A DNA stretch of 12,599 nt, from contig JAGWBL010000014.1 in the NCBI GenBank assembly GCA_021295935.1, positions 1-12,599 on the forward strand. The letters run 5' to 3'. The notes beneath the pieces are model-generated. The model made no database searches, was not told where the DNA came from, and worked only from the letters and a program-made list of their open reading frames with translations. Position numbers and translations under genes: made by a program. Positions within the stretch are counted from its first letter, which is position 1. The number at the start of each line of letters is the position of its first letter. Below are positions 1 through 6,541 of the stretch, piece by piece. The stretch comes from Pseudomonadales bacterium. Lineage in GTDB: Bacteria; Pseudomonadota; Gammaproteobacteria; Pseudomonadales; Azotimanducaceae.

Positions 1-845
1 CGATGATGTCCGGTGCACGTTGCTCCAGCAGCTTCTTGAGACGGTTGTTGCGGTTGATCACCCGTCGGTACAGATCGTTCAGGTCGGATGTTGCAAACCG
101 GCCACCCTCGAGCGGTACCAGCGGACGAAGTTCCGGCGGCAACACGGGCAGCACGGAGAGAATCATACAGCGCGGCTTGTTGCCTGACTTGATGAACGCC
201 TCCATCAGCTTCAGGCGCTTGGTCAGTTTCTTGGACCGTGTCTCCGAGCGGATCTCGGGTATCTCGGCACGGATACGTGCGCTTTCCTGCTCCAGGTTTA
301 CCTGCTCAAGCAGGTACAGGATGCCCTCGGCACCCATGAGAGCGGTGAACTCGTCGCCGTGCCGGGTGATCTGTTCGCCGTATTCGTCCTCGGTCAGCAA
401 CTGACCGGGTTCGAGATCCGTCATTCCGGCTTCGGTGACCACATAGGAATCGAAGTAAAGGACCCGCTCGATCTCCCGAAGCGTCATGTCCAGCAACAGG
501 CCAATCCTGGAGGGAAGCGACTTCAGGAACCAGATGTGCGCGATCGGCGAAGCGAGCTCCCTTGGCGGTCGTGACTTCCACCGCACACTTCTCGCAGATC
601 ACGCCGCGGTGCTTCAGGCGCTTGTACTTGCCGCAAATGCACTCGTAGTCACGGGTTGGTCCGAATATCTTGGCGCAGAACAAGCCGTCCCGCTCTGGCC
701 TCAGCGTCCGGTAGTTGATCGTCTCCGGCTTCTTGACCTCACCGAACGACCAGGACCGAATCAGCTCAGGCGAAGCCAGGCCGATCCTGAGAGCGTCAAA
801 CTCGTGAGTCTCCTTGCTGGATAGCAGATTGAGCCAGTCTCTCAT
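1..845 (-). CDS. rpoC: rpoC, RNA polymerase beta' subunit, N-terminal part, frameshifted and cut by the window edge
   Basis: Largest subunit of RNA polymerase; only the N-terminal region is present and the catalytic NADFDGD loop lies beyond the left edge. The ATG at 845 has a GGAGG Shine-Dalgarno at 857-853 with a 7-base spacer, 12 bases after the rpoB stop. Residues 1-95 match the family well: the SWSFGEVKKPETINYRT block and the zinc-binding cysteines C69, C71, C84 and C87. After K95 (AAG, 563-561) the original frame runs on as unrelated protein to a TGA at 308-306. From GAG at 559 the next frame gives ELASPIAHIWFLKSLPSR and continues without a stop through LLDMTLREIERVLYFDSYVV, LPPELRPLVPLEGGRFATSD and LYRRVINRNNRLKKLL to base 1. 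So the gene is rpoC with a net 26-base loss at about 560, not a short protein. Identity is certain; whether any beta' is made from this copy is doubtful. Confidence 0.95.
557..563 (-). other. rpoC frameshift junction (net 26-base deletion)
   Basis: On the coding strand the codon AAG (563-561, K95) is followed by one extra G (560) and then GAG CTC GCT TCG CCG ATC (559 onward), encoding ELASPI. The family normally has about nine residues between the conserved VEVT.AK and ELASP, of the form V-R-R-E-R-M-G-H-I. All nine are missing except for a single base, so 27 minus 1 = 26 bases are lost. Because conserved codons are absent as well as the frame, ribosomal frameshifting could not restore a normal beta'. 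The junction itself is read directly; the size of the loss rests on remembered family sequence. Confidence 0.85.
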
Positions 846-857
846 GTGCCAGCCTCC

Positions 858-3323
858 CTATTCCGATTCCAGCGCCACTTCAATGGCCAGCGACTGGATC
901 TCCTTGCGGAGAACATTGAAAGATTCTGGCATTCCGGGCTCCATTCGGTAATCCCGGTTCACGATGTTCTTGTACATCGTCGAGCGCCCATTCACATCGT
1001 CGGACTTGACCGTAAGCATCTCCTGAAGGGTGTATGCCGCCCCGTACGCCTCCAGCGCCCAAACCTCCATCTCTCCCAGTCGCTGTCCGCCAAACTGGGA
1101 TCGACCGCGAAGCGGTTGCTGCGTGACGAGACTGTAGGAGCCCGTGGATCGCGCATGCATCTTGTCGTCCACCAGGTGGTTCAACTTCATCAGGTACATG
1201 AACCCGACCGTCACCGGCCTGTCGAAACGGTCGCCGGTCCGTCCGTCAAACAGCCACGTCTGACCGCTCTTGGGCAGCTTCGCCAAGTCCAGCAACGCCT
1301 TGGTGTCGCTTTCACGCGCTCCATCGAACACTGGCGTCGCGATCGGCACGCCCTTGCCAAGGTTGCGAGCGAGCTCTCTCAGCTCCTCATCGTCGAATTG
1401 ATCGAGGTCGATGCCTTGCCCAGCACTTCGGTTGTAGATCCGGTTCAGCAACGTCCGGAGCTGTCTCGTCGATCGCCTGCCGTCCACCAACCTCCCGATC
1501 TGCGCGCCGAGTTCCTTGGCCGCCCAGCCGAGGTGGGTTTCCAGGATCTGACCGACGTTCATCCGGGACGGCACGCCGAGCGGACTCAACACGACGTCTA
1601 CCGGCTCGCCCTTCTCGTCGAACGGCATGTCCTCCACCGGCATGATGACCGATACGACGCCCTTGTTGCCGTGGCGGCCCGCCATCTTGTCACCGGGCTG
1701 GATGCGACGCCTGGTCGCCAGGAACACCTTGACGTCCTTGAGCACGCCGTGCTGAAGGTCGTCGCCGCCCGTGATCTTCTCCTCCTTCTCGGACAGCAGG
1801 CGGTCCAGTTTCGTGCGTCGAGCAGCGAGCTGACGATTCGCCGCGTCAATTCGATCGTTCAGCTCGGAGTCCCTCATCCTCGCCTGCAGCCAGTCTTGGG
1901 CGGGAACGCGCTCCAGCACCTCCGAGGTGACGGAAAAGTTCTTTTCCGGCAGTCCCGGCACTGACACGGCGACCTCGCCCAGCAGCGCTTCTCGCAATTG
2001 ATCGAACACCGCCGTCTGAACGATCCGGAATTCGTCGTCGTGATCGGTCCTCACCTTCTCGACTTCCTGTCGTTCGATGGCGCGGGCCCGGTCGTCCTTG
2101 GGCACATCGCTCCGCGTAAGCACTCGAACGTCCACGACCGTTCCGTACACCCCGCTGGGCACACGAAGGGAGGTGTCCTTGACGTCCGAGGCCTTTTCTC
2201 CGAAGATGGCACGCAGAAGTTTCTCTTCCGGCGTGAGCTGCGACTCGCCCTTCGGCGTGACCTTGCCCACCAATATGTCACCCGGCTCCACTTCGGCGCC
2301 AACGAAGACGATGCCGGAGCCATCGAGCTTGCGCAACGCCGACTCGCTCACGTTGGGGATGTCCGCAGTGATTTCTTCGGGTCCGAGCTTGGTGTCCCGC
2401 GCCGTGCAGGTCATCTCCCGGATATGAACGCTGGTGAATCGGTCTTCAGAGACCAACCGCTCTGAGATCAGGATCGAGTCCTCGTAGTTGTAGCCATTCC
2501 AGGCCATGAACGCTACCCGAATGTTCTGTCCCAAAGCCAGCTCCCCCAAGTCGATGGAGGGGCCGTCGGCAAGGACATCGCCCTTGCGCACGAAGTCGCC
2601 TTGCTTCACCAGCGGCCGCTGGTCGACACAGGTGTCCTGATTGGATCGCTGAAATTTCGTCAGGTTGTAGATATCGACGCCGGCTTCGCCTTCCCCCGTT
2701 TCGGCGATCATGGCCTTCACCACGATCCTGGCGGCGTCAACCTGGTCCACTACGCCGTCACGCCGAGCGATTTGACAGACCCCGGAATCTCGGGCCACCC
2801 GGCGCTCCACACCTGTCCCAACCAAGGGAGTTTCTGTCCGCACGGAAGGAACCGCCTGCCGTTGCTGGTTCGCTCCGACCAACCCACGGGTGGCCGCATC
2901 ATGCTCCAGGAACGGGATCAGCGCGGCGGCGACGGACAGTATTTGCTCCGCCGAGATGTCCATGAACTCCACATCCTCAGCCTGGGCCTTGATGAACTCG
3001 TTGGCGTGTCGGACGTCGACAAGGTCGTCGATGATCCGTCCGTTCTCGTCGAGCGCGCAGCTTGCTTGCGCAATGCGGAAGCCAGCCTCGTCTATGGCGG
3101 ACAGATGTTCCACCTCCGATGTCACCATCCGATTCACGACTCGCCGGTAGGGAGTTTCCAGAAACCCGTATGGATTGGCACGGGCGTACACCGACCGCGT
3201 GTTGATCAAGCCGATGGTGGGGCCTTCGGGAGTCTCGATGGGGCACACTCGCCCATAGTGCGACGGATGGACGTCCCGAACCTCGAAACCCGCGTGCTCG
3301 CGCGTCAGCCCTCCTGGCCCCAA
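858..3323 (-). CDS. rpoB: rpoB, C-terminal part downstream of an in-frame TAG
   Basis: Beta subunit of RNA polymerase from the residue matching E. coli L533 to the C terminus, in the same frame as the upstream part; V-S-A lie between the TAG and this TTG. It contains GPGGLTREHAGFEVRDVHP, the Mg-site loop WNGYNYEDSI (E and D at residues 989-990 counted from the rpoB ATG), the SI2 coiled region, the PGDKMAGRHGNKG motif, PLGVPSRMNVGQI, HLVDDKMHARSTGSYSLVTQ and the C-terminal GEMEVWALEAYGAA clamp region. The length is close to the matching part of E. coli beta. Substitutions at near-invariant sites include PEGPTIGLI for PEGPNIGLI, a D-to-A and an N-to-T just before GLVGAN, NQQRQAVP for NMQRQAVP, MAWNG for MPWNG, and QQPLRGRSQFGG for QQPLGGKAQFGG. 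The TTG at 3323 has no good ribosome binding site, so I treat this as the interrupted rest of rpoB rather than a separate gene. It ends in TAG (860-858). Confidence 0.95.
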   Translation of the reverse strand: MGPGGLTREHAGFEVRDVHPSHYGRVCPIETPEGPTIGLINTRSVYARANPYGFLETPYRRVVNRMVTSEVEHLSAIDEAGFRIAQASCALDENGRIIDDLVDVRHANEFIKAQAEDVEFMDISAEQILSVAAALIPFLEHDAATRGLVGANQQRQAVPSVRTETPLVGTGVERRVARDSGVCQIARRDGVVDQVDAARIVVKAMIAETGEGEAGVDIYNLTKFQRSNQDTCVDQRPLVKQGDFVRKGDVLADGPSIDLGELALGQNIRVAFMAWNGYNYEDSILISERLVSEDRFTSVHIREMTCTARDTKLGPEEITADIPNVSESALRKLDGSGIVFVGAEVEPGDILVGKVTPKGESQLTPEEKLLRAIFGEKASDVKDTSLRVPSGVYGTVVDVRVLTRSDVPKDDRARAIERQEVEKVRTDHDDEFRIVQTAVFDQLREALLGEVAVSVPGLPEKNFSVTSEVLERVPAQDWLQARMRDSELNDRIDAANRQLAARRTKLDRLLSEKEEKITGGDDLQHGVLKDVKVFLATRRRIQPGDKMAGRHGNKGVVSVIMPVEDMPFDEKGEPVDVVLSPLGVPSRMNVGQILETHLGWAAKELGAQIGRLVDGRRSTRQLRTLLNRIYNRSAGQGIDLDQFDDEELRELARNLGKGVPIATPVFDGARESDTKALLDLAKLPKSGQTWLFDGRTGDRFDRPVTVGFMYLMKLNHLVDDKMHARSTGSYSLVTQQPLRGRSQFGGQRLGEMEVWALEAYGAAYTLQEMLTVKSDDVNGRSTMYKNIVNRDYRMEPGMPESFNVLRKEIQSLAIEVALESE

Positions 3324-3332
3324 CGCAGAGAC

Positions 3333-3335
3333 CTA
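3333..3335 (-). other. In-frame TAG inside rpoB at the E. coli R529 position
   Basis: The coding strand reads acg cac aag cgc TAG gtc tct gcg ttg ggg, i.e. T-H-K-R-stop-V-S-A-L-G. The family motif is THKRR[IL]SALGPGG, so the TAG occupies the second arginine (codon 705 from the rpoB ATG, E. coli R529) in rifampicin-resistance cluster I. Both flanks are in one frame with no length change. An arginine CGG would need two transitions (via CAG or TGG) to become TAG. Confidence 0.95.
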
Positions 3336-5447
3336 GCGCTTGTGCGTGACTTCCGCAAGCGGGTTGATCTGGTCCATGAACTGGGACAGCTTGTGGGAGC
3401 CGAAGAACTCCTTGATGGCAGCGGCGATCGGTTTCGCGTTGATCATGTCCTGAGGCATCAGGCCTTCGCTCTCCGCCATGGCGAGACGGTCCTTCACGGC
3501 GCGCTCCACCCGAAGCAGGCCGCGTCGGAACTCGTTCTCCGCCATCTCGCCGACTGAACGAACCCGTCTGTTCCCCAAGTGGTCGATGTCGTCAACTGCG
3601 CCCTTGCCGTTGCGAATGTCCACGAGCGTCTTCAGCACATCCAGCAAGTCGCGCACGGAGTTGGTGTCAAGCGGTTCCCCCGGTGCCGGGAGCTCGCCCA
3701 GTGTCCTGCTTCCTTCATCTGAATCACGCTTGAGCCGCCGATTGAACTTCATGCGCCCCACGCCTGAGAGGTCGTAACGCTCCTTGTTGAAGAACAGGTT
3801 CTCGAACAGAATGCGCTGCGATTCCGCCGTCGCCGGCTCGCCCGGGCGCAGCACCAAGTAGATCTCCGCGGTCGCTTCCCTTTGGGTGGTGGTCGCGTCC
3901 TTGATCATCGTGTCGGAAACGTACGGACCGTGATCGAGATCGTTGATGTGGATGGTCTCGATATCGAGGGAACGCTCCGTCCACTTGGCCTCGAGCAGCT
4001 CTTCTACGGCGGCCAGGGTGACTTCACCGTTGCACGGCACCACAGTGACGCTGACGCGAACGTCCCTGGCCAAACGAAGCCGCGACCATTCTGTCGCATT
4101 TCTCTTGCGTGCGCGCTCGGCATTGGAGGAAAGATCCGTGAGCTGCGAGCCCAGCAATATCCTCTTGACGCCACACTGCGCAAGCTTGCGGAACCCCGTG
4201 GCGCTGAGCACCGTGCCCTTTCGGACGCCGGGATCGCCTTGGCCAGGCTTGAGGGTGTAGTCGATGAGCTGGAGCTTCTCCGCTGTCACGTCCCGCGCGG
4301 CAACCACCCGCGACACGCCCGATCCGGTGTCCGTGTCACCCTCTTCCAATTGCGTGACGGACAGCGCCAGCTTGCCGTCCTCTCCGAACTCCTCGACCAC
4401 GGCGCCGGCGTATTCGTGCCGGACCAGCAGCTGCCCTTCCGTGCTCCCAAGCAGTTCCTTCACGAGATCTTGTGTCAGCGACATCCGAGCCGGGTAGGTC
4501 TGCGTGTAGCGAACTTCTCTCGCCACGCGCCGTCCGATAAGGTCTTCCCGCGGAACTTCCAGGTTCTTGATGCCCGCGGCTTCCAACGCTCGCGTGTGCC
4601 GCTGTGTGATCCGTTCTCCCTCGGAAACGAGAACCTTCCCGTCCTTCGTGGGAATCGGAAACTGCGCGTGAGAACCCAGGAGGTGTTCGGGCACCAGCTC
4701 GCGCACAAGCTGTCCGCTCTTCTTGAGGGTGAACTTGTCCTTCTCGTAGAACCAGTCCAGCATCTGTTCGTCGGACATTCCCAACGCTCGCAGGAACTGG
4801 CTGACCGGGAGCTTCTTCTTGCGGTCTATTCGGACGTACAGGAACTCCTTTTGTTCCTTGCTCTCGTAGCCGAACTCGAAATCCAGCCACGACCCCCTAT
4901 AGGGAATGACTCGGGCGTTGTAGAGCACACGCCCCGACGAATGGCCCTTGCCCTTGTCGTGACCGAAGAACACTCCCGGGGAACGATGGAGCTGCGACAC
5001 GACTACCCGAAGCTTGCCGCTGATCACAAATCTGCCCGATTCGGTCATGAGCGGAATCTCGCCGAGATATACCTCCTGCTGCTTCACGTCCTTGATCTTG
5101 CGGTGGCCTGATTCGCGGTCGTAGATCATCAACTGCACAGTGACATGCAGCGGTGCTGCATAGGTGATCTCCCTCAGGATGCACTCATTGACGTCGAACA
5201 AGGGTTCGCCAAGGCTGTAGCTCACGAACTGAAGGGCGGCTGTCTCCGAGAGGTTCTGGATGGGAAAGGCATGGTTGAACGCCGCTTGGAGACCGATGTC
5301 CTCGCGACTCTCCGGCGAGATGTCCGCCTGCAGGAACCTCCGGTAGGACTCAAGCTGGATGTCAAGAAGGAACGGGAAGTCCATGATCGGTTCGAGCCGA
5401 CCAAAGCTCTTCCGCAAACGCTTCTTTTCGGTAAAGCTGTAAGTCAT
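3333..5447 (-). CDS. rpoB: rpoB, RNA polymerase beta subunit, N-terminal part ending at an in-frame TAG
   Basis: N-terminal 704 residues of beta. I chose the ATG at 5447 because GGAG (5457-5454) sits 6 bases upstream and the protein then begins MTYSFTEKKRLRKSFG like E. coli MVYSYTEKKRIRKDFG; a TTG 18 bases further up has no comparable signal. Visible blocks are SQLHRSPGVFF and VLYNARVIPYRGSWLDFEF (about residues 151-192), an enlarged SI1 insertion (about 225-500), INDLDHGPYVSDT, DIDHLGNRRVRSVGEMAEN, MPQDMINAKP, and the rifampicin cluster I stretch FFGSHKLSQFMDQINPL. Residue numbers here run 176 ahead of E. coli at that point, mostly because of SI1. Odd residues include SGKLRVVVSQ where NGTERVIVSQ is usual, and S509H, Q510K and N518I in the rifampicin region. 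A polypeptide stopping here would lack the catalytic half and could not form polymerase. With the downstream part the gene would be 1,529 residues against 1,342 in E. coli. Confidence 0.96.
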   Translation of the reverse strand: MTYSFTEKKRLRKSFGRLEPIMDFPFLLDIQLESYRRFLQADISPESREDIGLQAAFNHAFPIQNLSETAALQFVSYSLGEPLFDVNECILREITYAAPLHVTVQLMIYDRESGHRKIKDVKQQEVYLGEIPLMTESGRFVISGKLRVVVSQLHRSPGVFFGHDKGKGHSSGRVLYNARVIPYRGSWLDFEFGYESKEQKEFLYVRIDRKKKLPVSQFLRALGMSDEQMLDWFYEKDKFTLKKSGQLVRELVPEHLLGSHAQFPIPTKDGKVLVSEGERITQRHTRALEAAGIKNLEVPREDLIGRRVAREVRYTQTYPARMSLTQDLVKELLGSTEGQLLVRHEYAGAVVEEFGEDGKLALSVTQLEEGDTDTGSGVSRVVAARDVTAEKLQLIDYTLKPGQGDPGVRKGTVLSATGFRKLAQCGVKRILLGSQLTDLSSNAERARKRNATEWSRLRLARDVRVSVTVVPCNGEVTLAAVEELLEAKWTERSLDIETIHINDLDHGPYVSDTMIKDATTTQREATAEIYLVLRPGEPATAESQRILFENLFFNKERYDLSGVGRMKFNRRLKRDSDEGSRTLGELPAPGEPLDTNSVRDLLDVLKTLVDIRNGKGAVDDIDHLGNRRVRSVGEMAENEFRRGLLRVERAVKDRLAMAESEGLMPQDMINAKPIAAAIKEFFGSHKLSQFMDQINPLAEVTHKR
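3939..4646 (-). repeat. Expanded SI1 region of beta, degenerate repeated modules
   Basis: Between residues of about 268 and 503, E. coli has roughly one unit of the form GKVVAKD...ANMELSLDLLAKL...KRIETLF. Here three related stretches follow each other: GRRVAREV...ARMSLTQDLVKEL (about 305-333), SRVVAARDV...GTVLSATGFRKLAQCGVKRI (about 379-430) and RLARDVRV...NGEVTLAAVEELLEA...LDIETI (about 458-499). The preceding KVLVSEGERITQRHTRALEA...IKNLEVP has the same G-x-x-[IL]-[ST] helix G-[IV]-K pattern. Repetition is judged by eye at protein level, not by nucleotide identity, so duplication is an inference; the extra length (about 150 residues) is firm. Confidence 0.45.
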
Positions 5448-5453
5448 CGAGCG

Positions 5454-5457
5454 CTCC
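5454..5457 (-). promoter_or_regulatory. rpoB ribosome binding site
   Basis: GGAG six bases upstream of the ATG at 5447. It decides the rpoB start in favour of this ATG over the in-frame TTG at 5465, which would add MSTERS and lacks a Shine-Dalgarno. Confidence 0.7.
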
Positions 5458-5465
5458 GTGCTCAA

Positions 5466-5509
5466 GAAAACAAAAGGCTTCCCTTCCGATCCGCTTCCAG
5501 ACAGATCGG
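5466..5509 (-). terminator. Possible attenuator in the rplL-rpoB spacer
   Basis: On the transcript strand CGGAAGG (5488-5482) can pair with CCTTTTG (5477-5471) across a GAAG loop, using two G-U pairs, and is followed at once by TTTTC (5470-5466). A competing stem pairs CCGATC (5509-5504) with GATCGG (5491-5486); the two overlap at 5488-5486, so only one can form. In E. coli this spacer holds a partial terminator that lowers rpoBC expression relative to the ribosomal genes. The similarity is positional; strength is unknown. Confidence 0.3.
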
Positions 5510-5544
5510 GTCAGGATTCCGGGCGAGTGGGTGCCGCTCGCAGG

Positions 5545-5922
5545 CTACTTGACTTCGACGGTCGCACCCGCTTCCTCGAGCGCGGCCTTCGCCTCGTCTG
5601 CTTCCTCCTTGGTGGCAGCTTCATTCAGCGTTGAAGGAGCGTCGTCCACGAGCTTCTTGGCATCCTTCAGTTGCATGCCCGTCAGCGCGCGAACCGCCTT
5701 GATCACGTCGATCTTCTTCTCGCCGTAGCTGGCAAGCACGACCGTGAACTCCGTCTGCTCCTCCGCCTGTTCTCCGTCATCCACGTCCGCGGCAACGGGC
5801 GCCGCTACCGCAGCGGCCGCGGAAACGCCGAACTTCTCCTCCATGGCGCTGACCAGGTCCACGACCTCCATCACGGTCATGTCGCTGATCGCGTCCAGTA
5901 TCTGTTGCTGTGAAAGGCTCAT
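5545..5922 (-). CDS. rplL: rplL, ribosomal protein L7/L12
   Basis: 125 residues, family-typical length. It forms the mobile stalk dimers on the large subunit that recruit translational GTPases. The N-terminal dimerisation domain (residues 1-33, with VVDLVSAMEEKFGVSA) is followed by an Ala/Val hinge (34-47), an acidic linker (DVDDGEQAEEQTE) and the C-terminal domain from about 58 (FTVVLASYGEKKIDVIKAVR). The factor-binding helix reads TGMQLKDAKKLV, where TGLGLKEAK or TNLGLKEAK is usual, so a normally conserved Gly is Gln at residue 84. It starts at the ATG at 5922, with GGGAG 10 bases upstream, 48 bases after rplJ. It ends in TAG, direct evidence that TAG works as a stop in this genome. Confidence 0.97.
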   Translation of the reverse strand: MSLSQQQILDAISDMTVMEVVDLVSAMEEKFGVSAAAAVAAPVAADVDDGEQAEEQTEFTVVLASYGEKKIDVIKAVRALTGMQLKDAKKLVDDAPSTLNEAATKEEADEAKAALEEAGATVEVK

Positions 5923-5970
5923 GTTCCATGCACTCCCATTGCCATGCTCCGATTCCCTTTCGCGCCGACG

Positions 5971-6507
5971 TCAGTCCGCAGCGCGTTCCTTCCTTTGATT
6001 CCCTACCCCCGCCAAAGCTCGCACAAGCTTCGCCGGCACTTCCTTCACGGTTCTGGCGAGCTTGCTCACCGGCCCGATCATGACGCTCATCAACTTCGCG
6101 AGCGCCTCGTCCTTGGTGGGAAGCGACGCCACGGCATCCAGAAACTCCCCGGACTTGAGATCTCCTCCAACCGAAATCGCCCGCACTTCAAGTTTCGGAC
6201 ACTCCCGTTGATAGTCACGTAGCAGGCGCGCAGCCGCTCCGGGATCGCCAAACGAGAACGTCACGAGCGACGGTCCGACCAGCGCGGTCGCCAAGCCTTC
6301 GTGGCTTGTTCCCACGATGGCGCGCTTCGCAAGCGTGTTGCGAACGACCCTGACGCTGACGCCCGCGGCGCGAGCGCGCTTGCGCATTTCGGTCACTTCA
6401 CTCACCGTGATGCCGCGATAGTCGCTCACGATCACGGAGGTTGCCGCCGCGGCCTTGGCGTTGATCTGCTCGACTATGACCTGCTTGTCTTCAAGCCTTA
6501 GAGTCAT
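5971..6507 (-). CDS. rplJ: rplJ, ribosomal protein L10
   Basis: 178 residues, slightly longer than the 165 of E. coli. L10 anchors the L7/L12 dimers to 23S rRNA through its N-terminal globular domain. The family pattern is clear: LRLEDKQVIVEQI, SVIVSDYRGITVSEVTEMRK, VSVRVVRNTLAKRAIVGT, ALVGPSLVTFSF and DPGAAARLLRDY. The C-terminal helical part (LMSVMIGPVSKLARTVKEVP onward) is the L7/L12-binding arm. The gene begins only 34 bases after the rplA stop and has a weak ribosome binding site, so its translation may be coupled to rplA. The usual structured L10-binding leader upstream of rplJ cannot fit in this spacer. Stop TGA. Confidence 0.97.
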   Translation of the reverse strand: MTLRLEDKQVIVEQINAKAAAATSVIVSDYRGITVSEVTEMRKRARAAGVSVRVVRNTLAKRAIVGTSHEGLATALVGPSLVTFSFGDPGAAARLLRDYQRECPKLEVRAISVGGDLKSGEFLDAVASLPTKDEALAKLMSVMIGPVSKLARTVKEVPAKLVRALAGVGNQRKERAAD

Positions 6508-6541
6508 CGATTGCTCAGTCCGTCCCCGCTAACCCAGCCTG

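Noticed and set aside
306..560. The out-of-frame rpoC tail as a new protein domain
   Set aside because: Its reading frame is the +0 shadow of clean beta' coding sequence in the adjacent frame and resembles no domain.
557..563. Programmed ribosomal frameshift in rpoC
   Set aside because: Conserved codons are missing along with the frame, and I see no convincing slippery run at the junction; a frameshift would not restore them.
858..3323. A natural split rpoB with an independently translated C-terminal subunit
   Set aside because: The break lies inside the rifampicin/active-cleft motif rather than at a dispensable insertion, and the TTG at 3323 lacks a good ribosome binding site and comes after lost conserved residues.
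3882..5111. Long plus-strand open frames opposite rpoB (409 residues here; also 846-1964)
   Set aside because: They are antisense shadows of strongly conserved coding sequence in GC-rich DNA, with no recognisable domains.
858..5447. Genome-wide reassignment of TAG to an amino acid
   Set aside because: rpoB, rplL and tufB all end in TAG at the family-expected C terminus, and only one internal TAG appears across ten genes; a recoded genome should show many sense TAGs and avoid TAG as a stop.
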